From: Actinomycetota bacterium
Lineage (GTDB): Bacteria; Actinomycetota; Acidimicrobiia; Acidimicrobiales; Ilumatobacteraceae
Direction: 5' to 3'
Length of the DNA: 46,246 nucleotides
Assembly (NCBI GenBank): GCA_009702755.1
Contig: WLHL01000010.1
Location: 1-46,246, forward strand
The position numbers and the translations under genes were made by a program. Below the pieces are notes generated by a model. The model searched no databases, had not been told where the DNA came from, and saw only the letters and a list, made by a program, of their open reading frames with translations. Shown here in pieces: positions 32,407 through 40,788 of this stretch; positions within the stretch are counted from its first letter, which is position 1; every line of letters starts with the position of its first letter.

Positions 32407-34652
32407 GCATTCTTGGTACACGCGTCGTTCGCGTTGAGGATCCTCGGTTTCTCAAAGGCGAGGGAACATACATCGCTAATTTGCAAATGCCTGGTGCAGT
32501 GCATCTCACATTTGTGCGTTCTTCAATGGCACATGCTCAGTTGCTCGGTATTGATGCGGATGAAGCACGTTCCATGCCTGGCGTTCTGCATGTGTGGACA
32601 GCTGATGACATCAATCTGAATCCAGCACCGCCTGCGAATCCGATGATGAATGCTGGCATTACATTTCCGTATGTTGCCAAAGACACGGTGCGCTTCGTGG
32701 GCGACATCGTTGCGGTCGTTGTGAGTACCGACAAGACCCTTGGTATTGATGCAGCCGAAACGGTGATCGTTGATTACGAGCCACTTCCTGTCGTGCTCGA
32801 TATGGATGAATCATTCAAGGGTGATGTGCTGTTGCATCCAGAAGCTGGAAGCAACATCGTTCTTACTTTCGCTGCACGTGAAGATGGCGACATTTTTGCT
32901 GACTGTGAAGTTGTTGTTGAACTCACTATTGAGAATCAACGTGTTGCTCCTGCACCAATGGAAGTTCGTTCCTGTGCGTCGCAATGGGATGGCACGCGAC
33001 TCACACAGTGGGCATGCAGTCAGGGTGCGCATGGTGCTCGTGATGGCCTTGCCGACACACTGGGACTTGAGAAGGATCAAGTTCGTGTGATCACTCCCGA
33101 TGTCGGCGGCGGCTTTGGTGCAAAGTCCGGCGTATACGCAGAAGAAATCATTGTTGGCTGGGCTGCATTGAAGCTGGGTGTACCTGTTCGGTGGACAGAG
33201 AGCCGTACCGAGAACATGTTGTCGATGGGTCATGGTCGCGCACAGCGCCAGCGCACCCGTATGGGCGGGACGAAAGATGGTCGCATCACTGCGTACCGTT
33301 TAGATCTCTTGCAAGATGCTGGCGCATATGCAAAGGCTGGCGCGGTGTTGCCATACATGACTCGGCTCATGGCGGGCGGTGTCTACGACATCGCAAAAGT
33401 GCAGTTTGAATCTCACTCAGTTGTCACCAACACAACGCCAACAGTTGCGTACCGCGGTGCTGGACGACCAGAAGCGACTGCTGCAATCGAACGCACAATC
33501 GATGAGTTCGCACGTGTGTGCGGAATCGACCCTGCAGAGATTCGTCGTCGTAACTACTTGCAGCCATCTGCTTTCCCACTTGTCACCTCCATGGGTGCAA
33601 AGTATGACTCTGGCGAATATGAAGCTGCTCTCGATAAGGCATTAGATGCTGCGGGTTATGCAGACCTTCGTGCAGAGCAGGCTCGCCGACGCGCCTCGGG
33701 TGATCCGTTGCAGATCGGAATTGGGCTTGCGTCATATGTTGAGACAACAAACCCCATGGGTTCGGGCGATTACGGCTCCGTTGAAATCAAAGCCGATGGT
33801 GGCGCAATCATCCGTACAGGTTCTTCGTCGCATGGCCAAGGTCATCACACGGCGTGGGCCATGTTGGTGTCAGATGCAACAGGCATTCCCTTTGATCGCA
33901 TCGAATTTCACTTCGGCGATACCGATGACGTCATTCGTGGTGGCGGAACCGGTGGCTCTCGTTCGTTGCAAGTCGGTGGCAGTGCGGTCAAGTTGGCAAC
34001 AGATGCAGTTCTTGAAAAGGCACGTCAACGTGCAGCTGACTTGCTGGAAGCAGCTGTTGAAGACATTGTGATCGACACAGTGCGTGGAGCATTCCACGTT
34101 GCAGGTTCACCAGCGCCGGCTCGTACGTGGGCGGAACTAATGGTGGGCATTGATGCTCCGCTTGAGGCAGAAGTCGATTATGTGCCAGAAGGTGCAACCT
34201 TCCCATTTGGTTCACATGTGTGTGTTGTTGAAGTCGACATTGAAACCGGCATGGTCGGCGTAATGCGCCACATTGCGTGTGACGATGCAGGCACCATCAT
34301 TAACCCGCTGATCGTTGATGGCCAGGTGCACGGTGGTATCGCGCAAGGTGTGGCGCAAGCATTGTTGGAAACAGTTGCCTATGACGAAGACGGCAACCCG
34401 ATTACATCCAACCTTGCGGATTACGGATTCATCTCCGCTGCAGAGTTGCCCAGTTTTGAACGAGTCTCAATGGAAACACCAACGCCTCGCAACCCGCTGG
34501 GTGCAAAGGGAATTGGTGAAGCCGGAACCATCGGTGCAACACCAGCTGTTCAAAACGCAGTCATTGATGCTGTGAGCTATCTCGGTGTGACTCACATTGA
34601 CATGCCATGCACATCTATCAATGTGTGGAACGCAATTCAAGCTGCGCAGTAA
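32403..34652 (+). CDS. CoxL/xanthine-dehydrogenase-type molybdenum hydroxylase large subunit
   Basis: 749-residue large subunit of the molybdenum hydroxylase family: an N-terminal Ald_Xan_dh_C domain (GVLHVWTADDI, then VRFVGDIVAVVV) and the long molybdopterin-binding domain (GGGFGAKSG near 236, AYRGAGR at 349-355, GSGD and GQGHHTAW segments, and a C-terminal GAKGIGEAGTIG with the catalytic Glu). AYRGAGR matches the so-called form II CoxL loop, not AYRCSFR of true CO dehydrogenase, so a CO substrate is unlikely and an aldehyde or heterocycle more likely. The Fe-S and FAD subunit genes that normally accompany it are absent on both sides. It is coupled to an SDR by a 4-bp overlap. A molybdate transporter is encoded 9 kb downstream. 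Confidence 0.9.
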   Translation: MSILGTRVVRVEDPRFLKGEGTYIANLQMPGAVHLTFVRSSMAHAQLLGIDADEARSMPGVLHVWTADDINLNPAPPANPMMNAGITFPYVAKDTVRFVGDIVAVVVSTDKTLGIDAAETVIVDYEPLPVVLDMDESFKGDVLLHPEAGSNIVLTFAAREDGDIFADCEVVVELTIENQRVAPAPMEVRSCASQWDGTRLTQWACSQGAHGARDGLADTLGLEKDQVRVITPDVGGGFGAKSGVYAEEIIVGWAALKLGVPVRWTESRTENMLSMGHGRAQRQRTRMGGTKDGRITAYRLDLLQDAGAYAKAGAVLPYMTRLMAGGVYDIAKVQFESHSVVTNTTPTVAYRGAGRPEATAAIERTIDEFARVCGIDPAEIRRRNYLQPSAFPLVTSMGAKYDSGEYEAALDKALDAAGYADLRAEQARRRASGDPLQIGIGLASYVETTNPMGSGDYGSVEIKADGGAIIRTGSSSHGQGHHTAWAMLVSDATGIPFDRIEFHFGDTDDVIRGGGTGGSRSLQVGGSAVKLATDAVLEKARQRAADLLEAAVEDIVIDTVRGAFHVAGSPAPARTWAELMVGIDAPLEAEVDYVPEGATFPFGSHVCVVEVDIETGMVGVMRHIACDDAGTIINPLIVDGQVHGGIAQGVAQALLETVAYDEDGNPITSNLADYGFISAAELPSFERVSMETPTPRNPLGAKGIGEAGTIGATPAVQNAVIDAVSYLGVTHIDMPCTSINVWNAIQAAQ

Positions 34653-34655
34653 CTG

Positions 34656-35804
34656 CTAGCCCTTGATGCGTAGATTGCCTCTGGCAAGAAATGCACCACT
34701 TCCAATCAACACGAGCATCACAATGGTGCATACCCAAAAAGTGTGTCGGCCAATATGTTCATACGCAAAACCTGCGGTACCAGCAGCGAGACCACCTGTC
34801 AGTGTTTGCATGCCGCTGTACAAGCCTTGTGCAGATGCAAGACGTTCGCGCGGCGCAACGAGTGCAATTGCTGCTGAACCACCGGTAATGGTGAGGCCAT
34901 CGACCACTCCGTGGGCTAATCCAATACCCAACATGACATAGGGCGATCCAATGATGCCGTATGTGGCCATGAAGAGTGCCGCAATGGATAGTCCTGAGAT
35001 GCTGGCTTTGAATGGTCCGACTTGTTGAGTGAGTCGCCCGCCCAAGGGTGCAAGAAACAACATAGGCAGTGCAAAAATTGTGATGCCCACGCTTGCGACC
35101 CATGTTGGTGCTGCAATGTCATCCATCATCACGGACCACAATGCATCGAATGTTCCGATCATCACAAAGAGTGCGAGCCCGATGATGATTGCTCCTAGCA
35201 GTGGTCGAATGCGCAACAAGTCGAATGCAACTCGTTGCGTGGGCGCGTCTTCAACCGCGGTCTCGGCAACGTGCAGTTGTGAGATTCCGATGAATGTGAT
35301 GATCAATAGAGCCGTGATGATCAGGAATGGTGCGGCTAAACCGAATGCTTCGGCGGTTACTGCGGAGATAACTGGCCCTAATGCAAATCCACCGACACCA
35401 GCACTGACTGATAGCCCGAGATTGCGTCCCATGTTGTCTGGATTCGCCAAGATGATGATGCGACGTATCGCAGGTTCTGAACTTCCACTGCCAAGACCCG
35501 TGAGGAATCGTCCGAGTAACAAGATGGGAAATGAGCCGCCAAAGGCCATCGTGAGACAGCCGATGATTTCCACCGATATGCCAAAGAGAACGAGTTTCTT
35601 GGCGTGGCCTCTGTCTGCCAATGGGGCAATCAAGACATTGGCAATGAAGCCGGTGATGAAACCGGCAGCGACGAGGAACCCAAGCTTTGATTCAGAGATG
35701 GAATATGCATCGCGATAGTCGTCCAACAAGGTGAACATCACGCCGTAGCTCATCGCACCAAGGGCGCTGGAACAGAGAAGGAGAAAGAGGTGGCGAGACT
35801 TCAT
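34656..35804 (-). CDS. MFS transporter
   Basis: 382-residue major facilitator protein with about 12 hydrophobic spans and the typical loop ADRGHAKK after span 2. It resembles sugar- or drug-type MFS (TCR/Tet) members; the substrate is unknown. It begins 11 bases after the stop of the Nudix gene, so the two probably form an operon. It is convergent with the molybdenum hydroxylase gene, leaving three bases between stops, and no terminator hairpin is visible there. Confidence 0.82.
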   Translation of the reverse strand: MKSRHLFLLLCSSALGAMSYGVMFTLLDDYRDAYSISESKLGFLVAAGFITGFIANVLIAPLADRGHAKKLVLFGISVEIIGCLTMAFGGSFPILLLGRFLTGLGSGSSEPAIRRIIILANPDNMGRNLGLSVSAGVGGFALGPVISAVTAEAFGLAAPFLIITALLIITFIGISQLHVAETAVEDAPTQRVAFDLLRIRPLLGAIIIGLALFVMIGTFDALWSVMMDDIAAPTWVASVGITIFALPMLFLAPLGGRLTQQVGPFKASISGLSIAALFMATYGIIGSPYVMLGIGLAHGVVDGLTITGGSAAIALVAPRERLASAQGLYSGMQTLTGGLAAGTAGFAYEHIGRHTFWVCTIVMLVLIGSGAFLARGNLRIKG

Positions 35805-35815
35805 CGGTTGTTCGC

Positions 35816-36313
35816 CTATGACTGCAGTGAAGTCTTTACATGCTCAATGAGGTCAGGCCACGTGGCGCGAAGTCCGGGGTGAAGATCAAAACTTGCAACC
35901 TCGTCAATATCGACCCATCGCAAATCTGCTGATTCAGCGTTGGCCTCGTATGCACCAACGTCAGATGCTGCATGCGCGATCACCGTGTCGTAACGCCAGT
36001 TGCCATGATCATCGGAGTAGATGGCCTTGAAGGTGAGGTCATCAGGATCAATTCCCGTTTCTTCCCACGCTTCTCGTGCTGCGGCCGTCACAGGGTCTTC
36101 ATGCGAATCAAGCGCACCACCTGGCAGTGCCCATGTTCCACCGCCGTGTGTCCAACCGGCGCGTAACTGCAGCAACACACTTGTTGGAGTCAGGTCAGTA
36201 CGCACAAGCAACAGGCCCGCAGCGCCGTACAGGCCCCAATGGCGGGTGTGGCATCGCTCGCACAAAACCCATCCGTTGCCGTCACTGATTGCCATCCCTC
36301 GATGTTGGCACAC
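35816..36313 (-). CDS. Nudix hydrolase with N-terminal zinc-knuckle
   Basis: 165 residues. The Nudix box is complete, running from GGALDSHE to REAWEETGI and fitting G-x5-E-x7-REUxEExGU; it binds the metal for hydrolysis of nucleoside-diphosphate-linked compounds. Before it lies CxH...CxxC (CQH near residue 2, CERCH near 18), a small zinc-knuckle common in actinobacterial Nudix proteins. The specific substrate is unknown. I use GTG 36313 to keep the first Cys; ATG 36295 is an alternative but its GAGGG is only one base away. It is divergent from the kynurenine formamidase-like gene and leads the MFS gene. Confidence 0.85.
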   Translation of the reverse strand: MCQHRGMAISDGNGWVLCERCHTRHWGLYGAAGLLLVRTDLTPTSVLLQLRAGWTHGGGTWALPGGALDSHEDPVTAAAREAWEETGIDPDDLTFKAIYSDDHGNWRYDTVIAHAASDVGAYEANAESADLRWVDIDEVASFDLHPGLRATWPDLIEHVKTSLQS

Positions 36314-36363
36314 TCAGATGTGTTCTTCATATACGGATGCTCATTGCTCTACCGTGGAGTGAG

Positions 36364-37149
36364 ATGAATGGGTTTGATTGGCACAATGCAACTGCAGAAG
36401 AGGTTGATTTTCAGTATTCGCCGTCCAAATTCGCTAAGCGCCCTCTTGATGAGTATCTAGAGGAATACAGAACTCGTAGTGCGACAGTCGATGCTGCAGG
36501 ATTGCGACAGAAGAACGCTCCACTGCTGATCTTCATTCATGGGGGGTATTGGCAGAAGTTGTCGGCTGCGGATTCTTTATTCAACGGTCCTGATGCACAG
36601 ACCGAAGGCATTGCGCTACACGCAGTGGAATACACACTTGCGCCCCGTGCATCAATTGCAGAGATGGTGGAGGAATGCATCGCAGATGTGTTGCACACCA
36701 TTGATGAATTGCAGCCAACGCGAGTGATTATTGCCGGGTCAAGCGCTGGGGCTCACTTGGCTTCAATGTGTTCACGAAATTCTCACGTCGCGAGTCGCGT
36801 CGATGGGCTTGCATTGCTCAGCGGTATCTATGACGTTCGTCCTCTTGTTGCGACACCAACAAATGATCCCTTACGTCTCACTAGTGAATCTGCGGCTGCA
36901 ATAAGCCCGCAGTTGTTGCCCGTTGAGCATGCCGCACCTCATGCACTCCTCGCAGTGGGTGGACACGAACCTCCTGAATTCATCCGTCAGAATGCAGAGT
37001 TCGGTGAGTATTTACGTCCTCACAACGTTGCGACACAGATACTGGTTGACGAAGATCGAGATCACTTCGACTTGCCCTATGACCTATTGAAGCGGGGAAC
37101 CAAAGTGGGAGACTGGTGTCTTGGGCTCCTGAAGGGGAAGACACAATGA
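36364..37149 (+). CDS. Kynurenine formamidase-like alpha/beta hydrolase
   Basis: 261-residue alpha/beta hydrolase with the HGGYW oxyanion motif at 59-63 (the mark of the Afmid-type arylformamidases), the nucleophile elbow G125-S126-S127-A128-G129 and the catalytic His in the C-terminal DRDHFDLP segment. It would hydrolyse N-formylkynurenine to kynurenine. The assignment is greatly strengthened by its 4-bp overlap with kynureninase, the next pathway enzyme. The frame runs upstream to 36289, but ATG 36364 has a GGAGTGAG site and lies eight bases after a TACCGT box (36350-36355). Tryptophan 2,3-dioxygenase is not in the window. Confidence 0.82.
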   Translation: MNGFDWHNATAEEVDFQYSPSKFAKRPLDEYLEEYRTRSATVDAAGLRQKNAPLLIFIHGGYWQKLSAADSLFNGPDAQTEGIALHAVEYTLAPRASIAEMVEECIADVLHTIDELQPTRVIIAGSSAGAHLASMCSRNSHVASRVDGLALLSGIYDVRPLVATPTNDPLRLTSESAAAISPQLLPVEHAAPHALLAVGGHEPPEFIRQNAEFGEYLRPHNVATQILVDEDRDHFDLPYDLLKRGTKVGDWCLGLLKGKTQ

Positions 37150-38327
37150 ATGTGAACGAAGCACGTCTCCATGCGCAGGAACTCGATGCTCAGGATGCAC
37201 TCTCTTCGCTTCGTTCACATTTCGATATTCCTGAGGGGACCTTGTACTTCGATGGAAACTCTCTTGGGCCGTTGTCGTTTCGGTCACGCGAAGTGTTGCA
37301 CCGCACGATTGAGTTTGAATGGCGCGAGCGACTCATTCGTTCCTGGAATGAAGATTGGCTTGATATGCCAGCGCGCGTGGGCAATCTCATCGCACCCATC
37401 ATTGGTGCGGCGCCCGACACAGTGATCTGTGCTGACAACACGTCCATCAATTTGCACAAAGCGTTAATGGCCGCCGTTGCACTTCGTTCGGATCGTTCCG
37501 AGATTGTCGTTGACATCAATAACTTTCCGACTGACATTTACATTGCGCAAAGTGTTGCAAGCCAGCACGGCATGAAACTTGTTGCTGTTACAGCCGACGA
37601 AATTATTGGTGCCATCAATGCAAACACCGCGGTTGTCACCGCCACGCACGTTGATTACCGATCTGCACACATTCTTGATGTGGAAGGAATTACGAAAGCT
37701 GCACACGAGCATGGTGCACTCATGGTGTGGGACCTTGCTCACACGGCCGGTGCAGTTCCCTTTCATGCAGAAGCACTCGATGTCGACTTCGCAGTGGGGT
37801 GCGGGTACAAGTACCTCAATGGCGGTCCTGGTGCACCGGCATTCATTTATGTCGCTCCATGTTTGTTGGAAACGGCTGGGCAACCATTGCAAGGCTGGTG
37901 GGGCCACGCCGAGCCATTCGAGTTCGAGGTCGATTATCGCCCAGCGGTAGGAATCTCGCGTTTCCTCACAGGCACTGCCAATGTCTTGTCCATGAAGTCC
38001 TTAGAGGCTGCCCTCGAGGTTTTTTCAGGGGTTTCCCTAGAAAAACTCAGGGAAAAGAGCGTCAGTTTGACCTCATTCTTTATCGACCTTTTTGACGATC
38101 ATTTGGCTCCCCGGGGGTTCACTTTGGCAAGTCCACGAGCCCCAGAATCTCGTGGAAGCCATGTGGCGCTTGGGTTTGCAGGCGGCAAGGAGCTTGTCGA
38201 GGCCATGGCGGCCGAGGGGATTATCGCCGATTTCCGCCCACCAGACTTGATGAGGTTCGGATTCGCACCTCTCTATAACACTCACCAAGAAGTGGTTTCT
38301 TTGGTGGAACGCCTTTCCTCCTATTGA
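37146..38327 (+). CDS. kynU: Kynureninase
   Basis: 393-residue PLP enzyme of fold type I, of normal length. Kynureninase marks are LYFDGNSLGP near 36-45, the D/H pair in WDLAHTAGAVPFHAE, the PLP lysine K222 in GCGYKYLNGGPGAPAF and the GWWGHAEPFEF segment. It converts kynurenine to anthranilate plus alanine. ATG 37146 overlaps the stop of the formamidase-like gene (ATGA) and has an AGGGGAA ribosome site. The last third (from about 38000) shows different codon use (AGG, CCC, GGG) and a near-perfect inverted repeat at 38021-38045. The frame stays open and the protein looks normal there. Confidence 0.92.
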   Translation: MNVNEARLHAQELDAQDALSSLRSHFDIPEGTLYFDGNSLGPLSFRSREVLHRTIEFEWRERLIRSWNEDWLDMPARVGNLIAPIIGAAPDTVICADNTSINLHKALMAAVALRSDRSEIVVDINNFPTDIYIAQSVASQHGMKLVAVTADEIIGAINANTAVVTATHVDYRSAHILDVEGITKAAHEHGALMVWDLAHTAGAVPFHAEALDVDFAVGCGYKYLNGGPGAPAFIYVAPCLLETAGQPLQGWWGHAEPFEFEVDYRPAVGISRFLTGTANVLSMKSLEAALEVFSGVSLEKLREKSVSLTSFFIDLFDDHLAPRGFTLASPRAPESRGSHVALGFAGGKELVEAMAAEGIIADFRPPDLMRFGFAPLYNTHQEVVSLVERLSSY

Positions 38328-38343
38328 GGTACCCCTGATTTAC

Positions 38344-38385
38344 GGGTAGTTTTTGTCTACTACCCAGTAATGGCGAATCCCGCCA
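38344..38385. promoter_or_regulatory. Two adjacent hairpins upstream of livK
   Basis: GGGTAG (38344-38349) pairs with CTACCC (38360-38365) across a 10-base loop, and TGGCG (38371-38375) pairs with CGCCA (38381-38385) across five bases. They lie in the 80-base gap before the substrate-binding protein gene, just upstream of its AAAGGGG ribosome site. They could be operators or 5' leader structures; there is no U-tract, so termination is unlikely. Confidence 0.3.
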
Positions 38386-38407
38386 CATTCCTTAAAGGGG
38401 AAAACAC

Positions 38408-39535
38408 ATGAAGAAGAGTGTTCTGCGCGTTGGCGCATCAATGCTCGTTTTGTCACTCGTAGGCGTTGCCTGCGGTGGCAGCGATGACAGCTCAGCTGAT
38501 GCTTGTGAAGGCAACTCGAAGATTGCATTCTTCGGTGCACTCACCGGCGAAGCAGGCAACCTCGGTATCAACATCAAGAAGGGTCTCGACCTCGCTGTTG
38601 CTCAGCACAACGAAGCAAACCCAGATGCACAGATCGATGTAGAGGCATACGACTCACAAGGTGACCCAGACCAGGCACCAGCACTTGCTGACAAGGCAAT
38701 CGCTGACGCATGCGTCAAGGGCATCGTTGGACCAGCATTCTCTGGTGAATCAGCAGCTGTGAACGCAAAGTTCGAAGAAGCTGGTCTTCCATTGATCACA
38801 CCATCAGCAACAAACCCAGACCTTTCCAAGAACGGCTGGGACGTGTTCCACCGTGCACTTGCAGGTGACGACAAGCAGGGCCCAGGCGCTGCATCACGCA
38901 TCGTTGCTGACGGCAAGATGAAGGTCGGCGTTATCGATGACAACTCCGAATACGGCAAGGGTCTCGCAGACATCGTTCAGACATCACTTGGTGACAAGGC
39001 AGTTGAACTCAACAGCCTTGACCCAGAAGCAGCTGACTACTCAGCAGTCATCACCGCAGCGAAGGACGCAGGCGTTGACGCAGTGTTCTTCGGTGGTTAC
39101 TACGCTGCAGCAGGCAAGCTTGCAAAGCAGATGGCAGACGCCGGTGTGACAGCACAGTTCTACTCAGGCGACGGAACACTTGACGTTGGTTTCATTGAGG
39201 CAGCAGGCCCAGCAGCAGAAGGCGCAATCCTTACCTGCACCTGCGCACCAAAAGACTCCAACCCAGAGTTCTTGAAGGCATTCCAGGATGCAAACAAGGG
39301 TGAAGACCCAGCAACATACGCCGCAGAGGCATATGACGCAGCGTCTGTATTCCTTGCAGCAATGAAGGATGGCAAGACCTCACGTGGTGACATCCTTAAG
39401 TTCATCAACTCCTACGACGCTGCTGGTGTAACCAAGCAGCTCAACTGGGACGAGGCTGGCGAAGTAACTGGCTCGGCTGTTTATGCATACGAGATCAAGG
39501 ACGGCGCAATCAAGGGCATCGGTCTTATCAAGTAA
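38408..39535 (+). CDS. livK: Branched-chain amino acid ABC transporter substrate-binding lipoprotein
   Basis: 375-residue Peripla_BP_6-type solute receptor. The lipoprotein signal ends at Cys22 (SLVGVAC), followed by the GGSDDSS linker and the two-lobe domain that opens with IAFFGALTGEAGNLG. It delivers leucine, isoleucine, valine or a similar amino acid or amide to the LivHMGF complex encoded just downstream. The ribosome site is AAAGGGG. Codon use is extreme compared with its neighbours: Ala nearly all GCA or GCT, Pro CCA, Ser TCA, Lys AAG and Asp GAC, the pattern of a very highly expressed gene. A strong terminator follows at once, separating it from the permease genes. Confidence 0.9.
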   Translation: MKKSVLRVGASMLVLSLVGVACGGSDDSSADACEGNSKIAFFGALTGEAGNLGINIKKGLDLAVAQHNEANPDAQIDVEAYDSQGDPDQAPALADKAIADACVKGIVGPAFSGESAAVNAKFEEAGLPLITPSATNPDLSKNGWDVFHRALAGDDKQGPGAASRIVADGKMKVGVIDDNSEYGKGLADIVQTSLGDKAVELNSLDPEAADYSAVITAAKDAGVDAVFFGGYYAAAGKLAKQMADAGVTAQFYSGDGTLDVGFIEAAGPAAEGAILTCTCAPKDSNPEFLKAFQDANKGEDPATYAAEAYDAASVFLAAMKDGKTSRGDILKFINSYDAAGVTKQLNWDEAGEVTGSAVYAYEIKDGAIKGIGLIK

Positions 39536-39566
39536 TTCCTTTCGGAATCACTGAAAGTCAAAACGG

Positions 39567-39605
39567 CAGTCGGCCAGGGACGTTGTTCCCTGGCCGACTG
39601 TTTTG
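39567..39605 (+). terminator. Strong intrinsic terminator after livK
   Basis: CAGTCGGCCAGGGA (39567-39580) pairs perfectly with TCCCTGGCCGACTG (39587-39600), a 14-bp stem with a 6-base loop, followed by TTTTGT and preceded by AAAA. It should stop most transcripts after livK; partial read-through or a separate promoter (TACGCT 39608 or TACCAT 39636 are candidates) would supply livHMGF. Confidence 0.9.
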
Positions 39606-39663
39606 TCTACGCTGTTAATGACCCTCGTTCAGCTTTACCATCACTACGAAACTGGTTGTCTCA

Positions 39664-40788
39664 ATGCCTGATTGGCTCATTATCCGAACCTTCTGGGAAC
39701 TCACCGTTACCGGTCTGGCCCTTGGTTCCATTTACGCTCTCGTGGCCCTTGGCTACACATTGGTGTACGGCGTCTTACGCCTCATCAACTTCGCTCACTC
39801 TGAAATATTCATGGTCGGCACCTTTGGCGCGCTTCTCGCATCATCACAATTCTTGAGTATTCCCCTTCTTGAAGATGGGAACTATCCGTATCGCACGGGA
39901 ATGACTCTGATCATTTTCCTCGTGTTCATCATGTTGATTGCCATGCTCTTCTCGGGCATCGGCGCAGTGGTACTCGAGCGTGTTGCATACCGCCCACTGC
40001 GCGGCAACGGCGACGCATTTGGTGCAATTGTTCTTGCATTTCTCACTGCGTTCATCGTCTCGCTTGTTTTTGTTGATCAAGCAAAAATAAATGTGATCAT
40101 CGCCTTGTTGGCAACTGCTCCAATTTCGTATGCGTATATGCGCTTCTTTAAGCAAGGTCGGAAAGCACCGCGCCTAGCCTTCTTAATCTCAGCAATTGGT
40201 GCTTCCACCGCAATCTCTGAGGCTGTTGGTGTGTGGAGTAAGCATGGTCGCGATCAGTACCAAACACCTCGTCTTCTTGAAAAGAAAACGCTCTTCACAA
40301 TGTTCGGCACCGATGTGCGCATTGACTATGCGATTGTGATTGTCGGCGCCTTGCTCATGATGACCGCTCTCACGCTATTCGTGAACAAAACGCGCCTTGG
40401 CCGTGGTGTTCGTGCCGTTGCGCAAGATGCAGAAACATCACGCATTCTCGGCGTCAACGTTGACCTCATCATCATCGTGACGTTTGCTCTCGGCGGTGTG
40501 ATGGCCGGCGGGGCTGCAATGTTGTTCACCTTGGTGTACGACCAGACACGATTCAATATCGGATTCATCCTCGGCGTGAAGAGCTTCACTGCGGCAGTGC
40601 TTGGTGGTATCGGAAACCTCAAGGGCGCACTGCTGGGTGGTCTACTTCTCGGACTCGTTGAGAACTATGGCTCGGCAATCTTCGGTGGCCAATGGAAAGA
40701 CGTCATTGCGTTCGTCGTATTGCTAGTCGTTCTTATGTTCCGCCCTACTGGTTTGTTGGGTGAATCACTTGGAAAGGCCCGTGTATGA
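39664..40788 (+). CDS. livH: Branched-chain amino acid ABC transporter permease LivH
   Basis: 374-residue inner-membrane permease with about eight to nine spans and the LivH signatures TLVYGVLRLINFAHSEIFMVG and GRGVRAVAQDAETSRILGVNVD (the loop that contacts the ATPase), plus the GGIGNLKGALLGGLLLGLVE segment. It is somewhat longer than typical 290-310-residue LivH because of an insertion near 125-190 that contains extra hydrophobic sequence. It pairs with LivM. The start ATG 39664 lacks a clear ribosome site. Its stop overlaps livM by four bases. Confidence 0.9.
   Translation: MPDWLIIRTFWELTVTGLALGSIYALVALGYTLVYGVLRLINFAHSEIFMVGTFGALLASSQFLSIPLLEDGNYPYRTGMTLIIFLVFIMLIAMLFSGIGAVVLERVAYRPLRGNGDAFGAIVLAFLTAFIVSLVFVDQAKINVIIALLATAPISYAYMRFFKQGRKAPRLAFLISAIGASTAISEAVGVWSKHGRDQYQTPRLLEKKTLFTMFGTDVRIDYAIVIVGALLMMTALTLFVNKTRLGRGVRAVAQDAETSRILGVNVDLIIIVTFALGGVMAGGAAMLFTLVYDQTRFNIGFILGVKSFTAAVLGGIGNLKGALLGGLLLGLVENYGSAIFGGQWKDVIAFVVLLVVLMFRPTGLLGESLGKARV

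Noticed and set aside
32403-34652. Aerobic CO dehydrogenase (form I CoxL)
   Set aside because: The active-site loop is AYRGAGR, not AYRCSFR, and the CoxM and CoxS genes are missing.
35029-35718. 229-codon plus-strand frame opposite an MFS gene
   Set aside because: Rich in Pro, Asn, Arg and Ser without domains; the minus strand encodes a clear 12-span transporter.
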